A stretch of 64,000 nucleotides of DNA. Origin: Chalara sp. BL73 (taxonomy: Eukaryota > Ascomycota > Leotiomycetes > Helotiales). A model generated the notes under the pieces. It saw only the letters and a list, made by a program, of their open reading frames with translations. It ran no database searches and was not told the DNA's origin. Every line of letters begins with the position of its first letter. Positions within the stretch are counted from its first letter, which is position 1. Positions 1-13,654 of the stretch are shown piece by piece. The position numbers were made by a program, and so were the translations under genes. Where the stretch lies: positions 1,054,001 through 1,118,000 of the forward strand of contig CAKJVC010000088.1 of NCBI GenBank assembly GCA_918026815.1, in the 5' to 3' direction.

Positions 1-1258
1 CCAGTGTCTATAAAATATTGAGCGTATACGTTAGAAGGTAGTTCGGGCGAGAATACGGTGCTCCATGACTTTGTAGATACTTTAAGAATGTTTTTTTTAT
101 AAATCCTGGACGCTCTGCAGACATGAAGGGTACAGTTACTCTAGATCTTTAGCCTTGAGTACCTCACTTCTAATCATGAAATATATATAAGTGGCTGTGA
201 TTGACATGACCCGCCTTCGTATCTGAAGTCGTTCTATGTTGTAGAAATGCAGATGATACTCTTCTCACGAGTCTGGAGACTGTGTTAATGAGTAACCGTC
301 ACCTTGACAGATCTAGTAACATTATTTGCGCTGCTGCTCCCATCTGTGAATAATAGAGTCCTATGACTGTCCGCGCCATCGCCTTTCCTCGCTGCTCGAG
401 TAGGAAAGATAAATGAGCTTGAAATCAGCACATCCTCATTCTTCTAACCTCTACATCTCTGATCAATCGCTATTCAGCTTCAGAATAAGCCCGCGCGCAC
501 AGTCTATATCTCCATGACTTTGAGACACTTCCTGGCAAGAGCAACCATGGAAACATATTTCACATCCGGTGGCGGAGGCACCCTCGGCAGAGCCAAAGCT
601 CCAATTCTATCAATGGCGAGGGCGAAGAAGCCCCAGAAGCATCCACCAAATAATATGAAAAAGAGGGACCGAGACGAGAAGCGTTACGTGGTTTATCTCA
701 CCTGCGTTCTGTAGGCGCAACCTGTCAGAGGATAAATAGCCTTGCGGAAGTGCTGATTAGAAATAGGCGTCTTCGCTGTGTCCCAGCAGTCCCATATAGC
801 AGCATAGCCAATATTCTCCTGACTGCTTTGCCGGACAACATGAAGCATTTTGCTTTGAAGAGGGCGGTTTGCGAGACGAGGGGATATTTGATGCGGGAGA
901 TCGAGCAGATGGGTATTTGGGGATTGAAGCCTTGGCTAACGGAGTGTGGTATGTCATTGATTTCTCTTTTTTTGGTTAAGAAACGGACTTTCATTGTGTG
1001 GAGGTCGTCCGAGACCTTGTGGATTCATGGTGGATCTGAATGCAGCAAATAGTTTTGATGCATGAAGGACTAATAAAACGCAGGAAATTTTGAAGACTTA
1101 CGGCTCTCTTTTGTGAATTAAGGAGTACTGATATACCGATGCCATCAAATCCAGAGGCTCCACTCTTTTGATGGGCTTTCCCGATATATTCGGAAGTTCT
1201 GATACATTAAAGCTATTACACCTTAACGAGAGAGAATAGAATTTCTAAGTTTCATTAG
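1..1258. other. Unresolved region, possible exons only
   Basis: Short open stretches occur at 514-714 (ATG start, basic, low complexity) and about 800-948, the latter followed by a GTATGT donor at 949. An acceptor at 1002-1003 would give a short exon ending at TAG 1050-1052. I cannot assemble these into a convincing gene on either strand. Confidence 0.3.
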
Positions 1259-1856
1259 CTAATTCAATATCTAGCGGAAGAGCTCTCTCATAGAGCTGGA
1301 GCGGGTTGGTCCCAGACCTACAGAGACGCCCAGAAAGTAGCGCCAGAGATCGTCGAAGGAATTCTAACAAATGCGGGCCTGCATCAACATACGGTGGTCG
1401 ATGACACCGAAGCTGCTTTGCAAGCCAAATGGAAGGCAGAAGGAGACTGGAGAACTGGCAGCACTCCAGAAAGCCGGCCACGAGACAGCGATCTGCGTTG
1501 GATCAGTGTCTATGATCCTCCTATGCTCGCTCCATCTTCTTTCACGTGCTGGAGGTGGAATTTTGACGCAGCAGTGAAATATGGATTAGTCGATGCGTCG
1601 CCAGATATGACACATCCGATACAGCCTGATTCGTTCCGAACTGCTGTTCCATCGCCGACTCCAGTGAACTCGGGAGAAAGCCAAATGGTAGGTTATCATT
1701 CTCTCATCCTAGATGGAACATTTAAACATGCTAACAGGACCTCAGAATCTCATAGTCGCCCCTCAACCTCAAGCCATGAAGCACAAGTTGACCTTCAAGG
1801 ACTGGGAAAATTCAGAACCGTTCGTTCCACAACAGAAAACCCCATGGAGCTACTAG
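1259..1856 (+). CDS. 3' part of an unrecognised protein-coding gene (5' end unresolved)
   Basis: An open frame begins just after an acceptor near 1258, 1273 or 1282 and runs to 1687. A GTAGGT donor at 1688 and an acceptor ending at 1745 remove 58 bases. The second exon, 1746-1856, stays in phase and ends at TAG. The joined part gives about 180 residues, including a tryptophan-rich stretch (CWRWNF) and a C-terminus ending TPWSY. I do not recognise the family. The 5' exons are not settled: a separate open stretch at about 800-948, which could splice to 1004-1052, lies upstream but does not join this frame in phase. The splice model is inferred from consensus sites and from protein-like composition. 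The gene could be degenerate. Confidence 0.35.
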
Positions 1857-2896
1857 AGGGACAAGGTCTTTGGCAACGTTAGGATAAATGAGGTATAAGA
1901 TAGATTTACATTATGGAAACGGGGATTGGGGTAAAACGGAGTGCCGAGGTTTTATTTTTATGCATTATCTTTCAGTGTCAAGAGCAGCATTCATTGCTTG
2001 ATTTTATATATATCACGGTGGTTGAGTTGGGTCTCTTGAAGAGTTCTGATAGCAAACAGCCACTTCGCAATTGAGGGATAGTACATGATGAATCCTTTTG
2101 AGTGATGAAACACTGGATATTCTTAAGAGACTTCCTTAATCGTCACTGGCATTGACGGGATGTACATGTATAGCCGCTCACGATAGTGCCGCCGAGAAAT
2201 TGACATGAAAATAGAACCTGCGCCACGACGATTCCCCTTTGGTTAAGGCGGCCAATAACATGTCTGCTTCAGCCTCAAAAGAGGATAATAGTAAAATGAG
2301 CAATGCTGTCATTGACGAGGGCTAAGTACTTTTCAAACACTGGTTCCTGTGGCTCTGTCTACAGGATAGAAGAAGCTCTCCCAGATCGGATTGTTACTGG
2401 TACCCAAAGGTTATTTTTATATGTGCAAGACTCAACTCGACCCCTTGGTTTTTATCAGCCTTGTGCAACAGGTTGGCCAGCCATTCGCTCACTCGCCCCA
2501 CGAACTGCCAAGCGGATTCCCCTCCCTGAGCTGACGCCCAAAGTAAGAACTTACATACAAGGGCTTACACCTTTCTGCCAGGAGACAATAAAAGGCTCGC
2601 AAGCTGATAAAGACTCCATTGTTCCTCTCCAAGCGGCTTTCTATCATATCCCCTTTTTTCGCATATGAGCTGCCATTTCTGTACTCAGAGCTGTTAATGT
2701 GAGACAATTTGGCAATCATCTCGCCTATCTATTTCCAACAAAGCAACCCCTCATCTGCTGCGCGCCAACCTCGACTGCGAATTTATTTGCACCACACAAA
2801 CTGGTTGAAAGTGATTCAGCAATCTGCAACAGTATAGATAGCGAGTCGCATCTGTTATTACGCACAAAGCACGAATCCGAGCATATTTCTTTCAAG
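1857..2896. other. Intergenic; upstream region of the MAP kinase gene
   Basis: No supported gene. An ATG-started frame of 121 codons at 2303-2668 lies 229 bases before the MAPK start. It has no family resemblance and may be an upstream ORF in a long leader or chance. Confidence 0.5.
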
Positions 2897-4450
<1,554 letters not shown>

Positions 4451-5239
4451 GATAGTGCGATGAGTGGGATTTACTTTGGATTTCTTAGACCGCCGTGGTT
4501 GGATACCAACGAATGAACGAATGAAAAAAATTGCTAGCGAGTTTTGCTACGCAGGTTAAGACATAATGTGCGATGAAAGAATTTTACTATTCAATAAAGA
4601 ATTTCCTTCAAGATATCTGCAAACTCAGAAGTGGTGCTTATTTAAATTACGTGATGTAAAAAAAATTATGCAGAAATATAAGTGCAAGTGCACAAATACT
4701 TGGATCTGAGAAATGAGCTGTAAAGCTTCGCTCTCGAAGCTCCTTTAGCTTCTGTGAAGTTTAAGTTGATATTTCAAGTCAAGCAAGCACGCCTAAAAGC
4801 AGAGGATCTTGGGTTGAAAGTGCATCATAATGGTTCTTCACCACATCCAAGGAGGCTAACTATTGATTTCTGTCACAATCAGCCCCATCTCTAACAGAAA
4901 CAAATCACAGATCGGAATAGCAGAGGTGCACACACACACACACAGGCAAGATTATCAATAAAATAGCGCAAGCGCATTAAATTCCATCGTCCGCACATAC
5001 GGGGGAGGGGTATATCCACAACGAGGAAGGCCAAGAACGTATATACAAGAAATCCTTCCTCCCATCCCGTTTCGTCGATACAGCCCAAGAACATCAAAAT
5101 ACCATCACCCTATCTCTCTATCCCAACTTTTGAAAATAATAAAAATAAAAATAAAGTTAAGTAATACCATCAATCCTTTTAAATCCGTTTCCCCTTTGCT
5201 TATCTTTACATGCATATCGCTCAAGGGATTTCCTTGCGT
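4451..5239. other. Convergent intergenic region with a CA repeat
   Basis: Lies between the 3' ends of the MAPK and DUF3455 genes. It is AT-rich, consistent with two 3' UTRs, and holds a (CA)8 run at 4929-4944. No gene is supported. Confidence 0.6.
4929..4944. repeat. (CA)8 microsatellite
   Basis: Perfect CA dinucleotide run read directly from the sequence, in the 3' flanking region of the DUF3455 gene. Confidence 0.95.
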
Positions 5240-6002
5240 TTAAGCGTAGAACCAGTATTCGGCAGCGTACTGCACGCTCTGTATTCCCACGGATGTGCAA
5301 GGGCCCTGGACACCACCCGCGGTCTCCACACGGTACACGGTTGACAGGCCAACGCTGACATATGGCGCGGGCTTCGCGATCAGCTGTAACCAGTCGACGG
5401 CTCCAGTGCCGGAAGGTCCCTTGCTTGCGGTAGCCGGCGCGGTCACGCCGGCGTTTTTCTTGGCCAGGATGCTCTTGTTCAGGTTCGAGAGCACAAAGTT
5501 GGGTGTGCCGTCCGCGATGAAGACATGCTTGCCCGTGCTGGGGATACGGTTGAATGGTGCGGGGGGAGAGAAGGGTTGCGTGAAGGGGTCGCGCGGCGCC
5601 GGTGTGTTCACTGCGGAGGCTGAGAGGGCGTGCAATTGCGCTATGTTTGAGCAGGCGAGCGCTGTCATATCATAGAGGGTGGCGATCGCGCCAATGGCCA
5701 CTGGGGTTGCGCCAACGGCCGAGCACGTGTAGTTTTGGATACCACGACCTAAGGCTACAGCCACGAAGGAGGTTGTTGGGGCAGGAAGGGATGTTGCTCC
5801 TGTCATAGGATGTTAGTCCACATTTTGCAAAAGACACGGGAAAGTGGCAATTCTTACCTACGGCTAAGGGGAGAGTGGGAGTCCCTCTAGCAGGTAAAGC
5901 TGGACGGCGCGCATCTTGTGGAGTTGGTACTGCTGAGCAGACCTGGAAGATGGAGAGCGATGTGAGCGCGAGGCCCGCAAGCAGAGTGTTAATGGAAGGC
6001 AT
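5240..6002 (-). CDS. Secreted DUF3455 family protein
   Basis: Two exons on the minus strand, 6002-5858 and 5799-5240, joined in phase (234 residues). The start chosen opens a clear signal peptide (MPSINTLL..., hydrophobic to about residue 20, likely cut after the SA-V region); an upstream in-frame ATG at 6035 would put extra polar residues before it. The mature part has the features of the fungal DUF3455 family: an N-terminal RGIQNYTCSA-type motif, a central GKHVFIADGTPNF segment, and a C-terminal region around VDWLQL and VYRVETAGGV ending in a tyrosine-rich AEYWFYA. Family members are often mislabelled malate dehydrogenase; their function is not established. It is presumably secreted, in the wall or medium. 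A TATA-like box lies upstream at 6270-6282. Confidence 0.85.
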
Positions 6003-6269
6003 GTTGATTATGCTGTGTGACTGAGATATATACAACTAAGGATAAATCCCGATATCCAAAATCTACTTGAAGTTGCTGACGCGAAATGCAGACGGGGAGG
6101 ATATTAAGTATTTATATCAAGCGCCTTTCCAGAAGTTCGACTTGAATATGCGAATGAGGGTGTATTAAGAGTAGACAGGAGGAATGACGGAACTCGAATC
6201 TTGAAGTAATCGGATGAGAGGAAGAACAGGCTTGAGATATGGAGATTGAGGTATGAGGCAGGATGGCAT

Positions 6270-6282
6270 CTTATATATAAGT
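6270..6282 (-). promoter_or_regulatory. TATA-like element upstream of the DUF3455 gene
   Basis: The minus strand reads CTTATATATAAG about 270 bases before the ATG. This is compatible with a TATA box followed by a leader of about 230 bases. It rests on sequence match only. Confidence 0.3.
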
Positions 6283-8014
6283 CTGTCATGAACGGCAAAT
6301 TTGGGACTTGCTCGATGGAGGCACCCGGGCTGGAATATTGGGCCAGCCTCCTTGCACCCATGTCAAAAGATTCCAAGTTCTTCATGGGTTGCTAAATTGA
6401 TAGTACACCCTGGCCGGGCACCTGCATCTGACCTGCAGGAAGCTTAAGCCGCGCTACTGTAAGGCGAGCCTGTAAGTGTTTTATTTCGAATGCGAAGGCC
6501 ACCTCCGAACACCAAAAAACGCAATGGTAAGTGGAATGGAAGGGTTTGTTCCTTGTTGCGTCCTGCATCGTGCTCGTGAAAGGTGTTTATTGAGGAGGTG
6601 GCTTCTCAAGGGGGTATGTTGGTGGCTACACAACATCTTAGTGTTTTGGCATATGCAACAGGGGGGAGGACTCGACTTGTTGACTGTTCTACCATTATGG
6701 CACTTACACTGAGAGAGTCCAAGCTTTCACTGTGCCGCCCCCATTGCCCGGTTCATTCAAACTCTTTTTTTCAACGCATCGGTTCCGAATCCAGATGAAT
6801 GTCTCAGATTCGAGGTTGCAATTGTTGGAATTGCAATTCTAAACCTTCATGGCAAGTTGTCCGAGTTTGTCCAGACTTTGGAGCAGGAGCGGTTCTAGCC
6901 AATATTTGCTCCTCAAACTTTACAAGCGACCAGATTTAACCGGCGGCAAATAATCGATACAAAAACGACGGCTTTGCTCGGATTGGATAATCGGTATGGT
7001 AACGAGATAGCCGAGTCCAACATTGAAGCGCAGTAATATCAAGGCCGCTGCATGTAGTCAGAACTTACCAAAGACAGCGTCCAATTTAGAACACATGGCG
7101 GCCAGGTTCTTATCAAAGAGAGAAATATTGAACATTGAGAAAACCAAGAGAGTCTGACTGTGATCATACTGTAATGGATCATCCTTGTGTGTGGGTGGAT
7201 CACATCAGATCATTCAAGTCTGTGTCACTTTGTTTTTGGAGCAACTATTGTTTGATGTTCTCAAACATCAGATGGGGGAGAGCAGATCCCCCGGTACCTC
7301 AGCTCCGTACAATCTCCTGTGCTTCCATGGAGATACTCCGTACAGCCTTAGGAGAAGTTTGCAAAGAGTCTAAAACATGGAGTTACTAAAGGCTCGTTGA
7401 TGGCTGATCTGTAATGTTTCAAGCTTTCGAAACAAGACGCACAGATGTCCATTGCCATGGGTCGATTTGGAGCTCGCTCCTTCAGCTCGCCTTCGGGTCT
7501 GACTGAGGCATCGCATCACATCCCATCCCAACTTTCTTACGAGAGCTCCCCACTTACACCGAATTGTGATTCCGACATTCCGTGAATTTTGTTAGAACGG
7601 AAAGCAATATCACGAGGTTGGCCACCAGGTGGGTTCTGCTCAAGCGGGCAGCGCAATCATCTCTCCTAACCGCCATTGAAAATTGGGCAGAGGCGCCGCC
7701 CGTCTTGGGACAATCCATAATTCCCCGCATACCGCCTTGTCATACCTGGTATCCAGTTCTCGACTTGGATGTACGGTAGCAGCAAAAAGTAACGGTAGTT
7801 TTGTGACAAGGAATCATCACGACCGAGTTCATCCAAAATCCCCAAAACACGACTCGTTTGTTGTGCCACCTCCTGCATCTAGAAATTCATCCGTGCTCAC
7901 TGACCCTCCTCTGATCCTTGACATGCAAACTCGGACCGCGTCTGCGTTTGTCTTTGCTTGGCAGACACACAGGGTCCTCGCAGGCGCATGCGCTTACCGC
8001 AATTCCCCGCTGAC

Positions 8015-8039
8015 TACAGTTACGGTGACTGTAACTGTA
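8015..8039. repeat. Short inverted repeat with ACTGTA repeats
   Basis: TACAGTTAC at 8015-8023 is repeated in reverse complement as GTAACTGTA at 8031-8039, with a 7-base loop. Overlapping direct copies of ACTGTA continue to about 8045. It could form a small hairpin. Confidence 0.7.
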
Positions 8040-8990
8040 ACTGTACTGCATCCAGTACTGAGTGAGCATTAATTAGCGGTCAATCTTGCATTATTGGGGA
8101 ACACGAAAACGGTGGATGACTTAAATGATACTAAAATAGATTGGCGGGGCTTGCTATATGGGGATCTATTAGCTTTCATTTTGCTTGCCGCCAGCCAAGT
8201 AACGGCTCTTCTTCCGTGAGTGTGTGGGGGAGCGACAGGTTTGTACAGCTTTCTGTAGGAGTGGGACGAAATCGAAAAGAACAAGTAAGCTAGCGAGATG
8301 TGCAATCGACATGAGGATTGTCGTCGTTGATCGCGGTTGTTGTGAGTTTCGCTACCTTGCTGATAGCATCGGGAGCGTCTGTTGGCGTCTTCGACTATTC
8401 TTTCGTCGTCTGCCATTCGTTGGCGCCAAAAAACGATGTGATGGCTTTCAGAAATGTGATCAGCGGCCACGAAGCATCGGGAACGATTCCTAAGCGCGAT
8501 GTGCCAACAACCGCCTGTTGAAATGACTAATTTTCGCCAACACAATATACAGCATCATCTCAAGATAATCGCTAATCCTGCCGTAGCAGGGTAGAGGTGA
8601 AAGGCATGAGTCGGTGGTTGATAAATAGCTAAGGGCAGTAGGGCCTGGACTTGGCCAGATATGCTCGGCGGTCTGCAGAACGGACGATCTGCTTGCAGAA
8701 TTATCAGAGCAACCCAACAATAACGGCAGGACAGTGCTTATCGTGCCTGATGCGCGAAGAATTTCCGAAGCCCGGTTGCCTCTAACGTTGAGTTCGCAAT
8801 CAGCCAAGGTCCATTTGTTAATTTGAAGGTGTTGAGCTGCCTTCAACGCTTGTAGAAAGAGGCAAACATCTTAAAGTATGAGATCATCCAAGGAAGTACG
8901 AATCTGGAGTAAGCAGAATGTGGACAGAAATGACGGAAATGCCTATCACAAAGAGTCTATAATGCTTTTGATACATAAGTTGTTATTCAT

Positions 8991-10639
8991 TCAAGACCCT
9001 GCCTTTGCTGCTTTCTTTGCCTCGGCTGCCGCTGCCTTTTTCGCTGCTACGGCTTTCTCTTTTTCTAATTTCTTCTGTTGATTTTTGGTTAAACCTCCTG
9101 CTCCTCCCGTTGAAGTCGCTGCAACGTCGTCAACTTCCTTAGCTACCTTGATTGGGTTAGGGTTTCCTTTGTACTATGAAAAATATGGATGTTAGTGTTG
9201 TAGTAATTTTCGACTTAAGTTTAGAGAGGTTTTAACTAGAGCACTTATTTACCTCTAATGCCTTTTGTGAGAAGAAGTTCTCAACCGTGGCGTCTGTGAC
9301 AGCAGCCCTTCTCTGTTGGAACCCTGTGCAATACTCCTGAAGTAGACTAATGCATATCTTCTTCAGCTCGCCTGTCAGCATCTCCCCTTTTCGATAAGCA
9401 ATACGAATTCGCTCAAGCTCGTCATCATCCTCTAAGAAAAATACCAGATATTGGAACGCAACATCGACGTCTGGATTTCCGCCTTTCTCCCTCTGTAGCT
9501 CCTCAGTTTCTTGACCACCTGAAAATGCAAAACGATTGATCTTGTTCTTAACTTGATTCGGGGTATCCTTCATAAAAATAGCGGATTTGTCGTCTGAAGC
9601 ACTCATCTTAGAACCAGGCCCTTGCAGGGCATCGAGGAAGCGGGCGTGAATAAGACCAGGCTTGGGGAAATGCAGCCGTGAAGCAACATCGCGAGTAACA
9701 CGGAAATAAGGGTCTTGATCGATCGCACATGGAATCAAAGAAGGAATTAAGTTTGTCTTCGACTCATCTTTGCCGAAGATGTGAGGAAATGAGGACGCGA
9801 ACGATGTTGCGCCTTGGACCGCCGCAAAGTGGAATTTACCTACATTTTGGCTAAGATTGTCAGCAAAAGGCCAATTAGTAGAGTAATTACCTTACCTGTC
9901 ATCAAAGCCAAAGACCGCTCGTACAACGTTAAGGGTCATGTGCTTGGACATTCGCACTACGTTTCGATAGAATGCTCCTCCAACGAAGTCGAGATCGCTG
10001 AAGATAAACGTCTTCTTTGGGTCAAATCCCACAGCAATAATATCCTTTGCATTAGATACAGTATAACTCTGGACTTCTTCTATTGTACGCTTTTCGCTGA
10101 AAAGATATTTCTCGTCATCCGTAAGCATGATTATCAGTGGAATATCGAATATATCTTGCAACCACCTATGAGTCATTAGTGTTTGACACTTCGAATTCTC
10201 TCACTCCCTTTCTCGACATTGTAAGAAACGTAAGTATTGCAAGAAGTGACAATTGAAATACTCACTTAGTAAACTCGAATGGCACAGTGTGACCAATGTG
10301 CATGCTATCGCTACTTGGTCCCCTGCCTGTGTACAAGAAGAATGGTTCTCCTCTCTCATGGCGGTCGAGTATCAAGTTAAGATCCCTATGACTAAAAACA
10401 ATGCCTCTCCTCATGAAACGGTGTGGTCTATGGCCTGTGACTTTCTCGAATCTTTCTAGGTCTTCCTTGGTGATCTTCTTTGTGCCAAACTCCTCGACTA
10501 ATTTCAAATAATCAATGGCTTTGACTATACCATCTACGCCAACTTCACCTGCCACATTCCACGGATCAATCTTTTGGCTTGTAGCCGTAGGAGCATCTGT
10601 TGCCAGAGCAGCAACAACAGGAGGCTGTAGATCTGCCAT
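8991..10639 (-). CDS. WRS1: Cytoplasmic tryptophanyl-tRNA synthetase
   Basis: Charges tRNA-Trp with tryptophan for cytosolic translation; class Ic aminoacyl-tRNA synthetase. Four minus-strand exons: 10639-10266, 10165-9896, 9850-9253, 9173-8991, total 474 residues with phases matching. The HIGH signature appears as [11 protein letters not shown] near residue 120, and KMSAS, the KMSKS equivalent, is in exon 3. The sequence between them follows the eukaryotic cytosolic enzyme ([29 protein letters not shown]). The last exon encodes a lysine- and alanine-rich tail, [20 protein letters not shown], like the charged C-terminal extensions of fungal synthetases. No mitochondrial presequence is visible; the start is MADLQPPVV. 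It is divergently arranged with TOM70, about 365 bases between start codons. Confidence 0.97.
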
Positions 10640-11004
10640 CTCGAGATGTTTTTTTTTGAGAGTGTGTGGAAGATGACTATCTGTTGTTTCTTGGTGGGGT
10701 GAAATATAATGTGGCAGAATTCTCAATGTGTCACCCCTCGAAGCACACTTTCCATGACTGATTCACTCACCGCAAAATTTCTTGGCGCAATAGAGACACC
10801 CCAGCCAAGTCTTGCCAAGCTGACTAAAGACCCAGTTGCTCTGCTACAATTGTTCTCGTACAGATAATAATCTTTTTGCTTGGACATAGAGAGCTGTGTA
10901 GAGATAACTCCAGTCTACTCTCTCAGCTTCTGCCATCGAATTGGACCACCAATTTCTTCCTCAGCTTCTTCTTTGTGTATTTCCGATAATTTTTGAGCTT
11001 CAAC
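10640..11004. promoter_or_regulatory. Divergent promoter region, WRS1-type and TOM70 genes
   Basis: 365 bases between two divergent start codons. It contains pyrimidine-rich stretches near 10910-11000, common before fungal start codons. No specific element is claimed. Confidence 0.5.
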
Positions 11005-13067
11005 ATGTCTGCGCCTAATACAATTCCTACGCCTAAACCTTTCCCAGTTTTCGCGTCATCAACACCTCCTTCATCAGTTTGGGATCGCATATCAAACTGG
11101 GCTTCGGAGAACAAGGCTGTTGTATACACAATTGCTGGAGTTGCAATTGTAGTCACGGGAGCTGGAGTTGCATATTACTTGACAGATTCCGTAAGTCAGC
11201 TCACGGTCGTATGATATCAAGAACTCTAGCTAAAAGGGGCTTCAAACAGAAGGTCACAACAGTTGGTCGGGATACAAAAAAATCAAGTAAGAAGGAGAAA
11301 CGGAAGAGGAAGGATGAGGAAAAGCAGCCAGACTTGGAGAAAGGCACAGTAGAACCGTCGGCGAAAGCGCCTAAAACACCTACAGTCGAGAGCGCCGATG
11401 AGCCCGGTCTTCCAGAGGTAGACGAGAACACAGTTGGCAAGCTCACAGATACAGAGCGAAAAGATTACGCTGCAAAGCTGAAGGCTGCCGGTAATAATGC
11501 GTACGGAGCTAAAAACTATTCGGAAGCCATAGAGCTTTATGGGAAAGCTATTTTGTGCAAGCCAGATCCAATCTTCTACTCAAACCGCGCTGCATGCTAT
11601 AACGCTCTCGGCCAGTGGGAAAAGGTAGTTGAAGACACAACTGCTGCCATTAACTTGGACAGCGAATATGTCAAGGCATTGAATCGCCGCGCGAACGCCT
11701 ACGAGCATCTTGAGAAGTTCAGCGAGGCTCTTCTGGATTTCACAGCTAGCTGTATAATCGATGGTTTCCAGAATAAGTCTAGCTCTGACGCCGTTGAGAG
11801 ATTGCTTAAGAAAGTTGCAGAGGCTAAGGCAAAGTCGATTCTAGCAAGTAAACCCAAACGGCTGCCTAGCCCAACCTTTGTCGCAAACTACCTACAGAGC
11901 TTCCGAGCACGTCCGCCACCAGAGGGTCTTGAAGAATCAGTTGAGCTCCCCGAGACTACTGGAAAGGGACAACTTCAAGTTGGATGGCAGGCAATAGGAA
12001 AGAAGACTGCAGAAGGGTATGACGAGGCATCCGCAGCTTTTGACAAGGCATTGAGCCTGGGAGGATTAGACGAGCTCGAAGCCTATGCATACAATATGAG
12101 AGGAACTTTTAGATACTTGCGCGGAGAGAATCTGGATGCATTGGAAGATCTCACAACCAGTATCGAATTGCAGCCAAGCTTGACACAAAGCTACATCAAG
12201 CGTGCAAGTATGCACTTAGAGCTTGGTACTATCCCTATGCAAACGCTTGGACTCTAGCTAATATAATTTCAGGTAATAAGGACGGAGCATCGGAGGATTT
12301 CGAGAAGGCATTGGAACAGAACAAGAACGATCCAGATATTTATTATCACCGCGCGCAACTCCACTTTATTCTAGGGGAGTTTGCAGAAGCCGCCAAAGAC
12401 TATCAAAAGTCTATTGAGATTGATACCGACTTCATTTTCTCACATATCCAACTCGGAGTCACACAATACAAGATGGGATCCATCGCCTCGTCCATGGCCA
12501 CATTCCGGAGATGTGTCAAAAATTTCCCCTTGGTTCCAGATGTTTATAACTACTTTGGTGAGCTGTTATTGGATCAGCAGAAGTACGATGAAGCTATCGT
12601 GAAGTTCGAGACTGCGATAGACATGGAGAAGCAAACCAAACCGTTGGGCATGAACGTTTTGCCTTTGATCAACAAAGCTTTAGCTTTATTCCAATGGAAG
12701 CAAGATTTCGCGGAGGCGGAGAAGCTCTGCGAGAAGGCGTTGATCAGTAAGTCACTTGGTCTAAAAAAAATTTGGGCTGCATTTCATCTCGAAGAGCGAT
12801 TGCTGATCCTTACATGTCATAGTCGACCCAGAATGCGATATAGCAGTTGCCACGATGGCACAACTATTGCTTCAACAAGGAAAAGTCACAGAGGCACTCA
12901 AGTATTTTGAGCGTGCTGCTGAGCTCTCCCGCACGGAGGGTGAGATCGTCAATGCGCTTTCATATGCAGAGGCTACACGAACACAATTGGAAGTTCAAGA
13001 AAAGTATCCCCAGCTTGCGAACAGGCTGCAAGGAATGAGCGGAGGATTTGGCCCACCACCAAGTTAA
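11005..13067 (+). CDS. TOM70: Mitochondrial import receptor Tom70
   Basis: Outer-membrane receptor of the TOM complex that binds carrier-type preproteins and Hsp70/Hsp90 and passes them to Tom40. Four exons: 11005-11190, 11250-12207, 12273-12746, 12823-13067, giving 620 residues, close to yeast Tom70 (617). Near residues 38-60 a single hydrophobic segment ([20 protein letters not shown]) anchors the N-terminus. It is followed by a highly basic and acidic linker, then a three-TPR N-terminal clamp (from about 115: [20 protein letters not shown]) and a C-terminal series of TPRs forming the substrate groove. The first intron sits just after the membrane anchor. The protein ends [10 protein letters not shown]. 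The start is ATG at 11005, the first methionine in the conserved frame. Confidence 0.95.
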
Positions 13068-13654
13068 TGCTAGTTGCGACTATGGGTAAGTGATTGCTCA
13101 AGTCAAACCTATGCATACATTGACAGCTCAATAAAGCTCAATCTGTATCTAACTAAACCTTTACAGGCCATTTCCATTGGCTTTTTTCGTTATTAATATA
13201 TGAGCATGGGGAGTCACATTTTGGGCCGCAGTCAGGGGACTGCATAACCCCTTTGTATCTAGTACTCCGCTTCCACTCATAGAAGTGTATATAGTAAGAA
13301 TGAAAGCACACAAACCAATTCTCATATTACCACATTTTCTAATCAAAGTTGTGCTTTACCCGTTGTTGGTCTCAGAAAGTTCTGACGATCGTCATAAGTT
13401 GATTCTGATGGCAGTAAGTAGTTGACTTCTTAGGTGCCGTCATAAGCGAACCCTAAAGTTATATCTTTCAGCCTTTAAACACTAGTTCACCTCTTAACTA
13501 GTGTCTTTCATAGAGCCATCCAACCTTACGTATCACAAATTTCCCAGAGTGAGCCGCAGGGTGATCTCTCTATAATATCGAGGGAACTACCCGACTACAC
13601 TCTCAAGCTAATTTTGTCTATGCTATATTTTCTTTCTGAGCCCTAGGGTTCGAT
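13068..13654. other. Convergent intergenic region
   Basis: AT-rich 3' flanks of TOM70 and the ADC-lyase-like gene. I see no gene or repeat of note. Confidence 0.6.

Larger units (their letters stand above)
6003..8990. other. About 3 kb without a supportable gene
   Basis: Includes the DUF3455 promoter and the 3' flank of the tryptophanyl-tRNA synthetase gene. Open stretches at 7683-8072 (+), 8069-8545 (-) and 8490-8846 (-) have no ATG start and no family resemblance. An inverted repeat with hexamer repeats lies at 8015-8045. The segment could be a long regulatory region or a decayed gene. Confidence 0.5.

Noticed and set aside
5670..6035. Upstream in-frame ATG at 6035 for the DUF3455 protein
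   Set aside because: It would place a polar extension before a clear signal peptide; the ATG at 6002 is the better start.
6104..6385. 93-codon ATG-started frame upstream of the DUF3455 gene
   Set aside because: It contains the TATA-like box of that gene and has an unremarkable composition, so it is probably promoter sequence.
8318..8521. Plus-strand frame with a hydrophobic start resembling a signal peptide
   Set aside because: It begins at TTG rather than ATG, and no splice model gives a supported protein.
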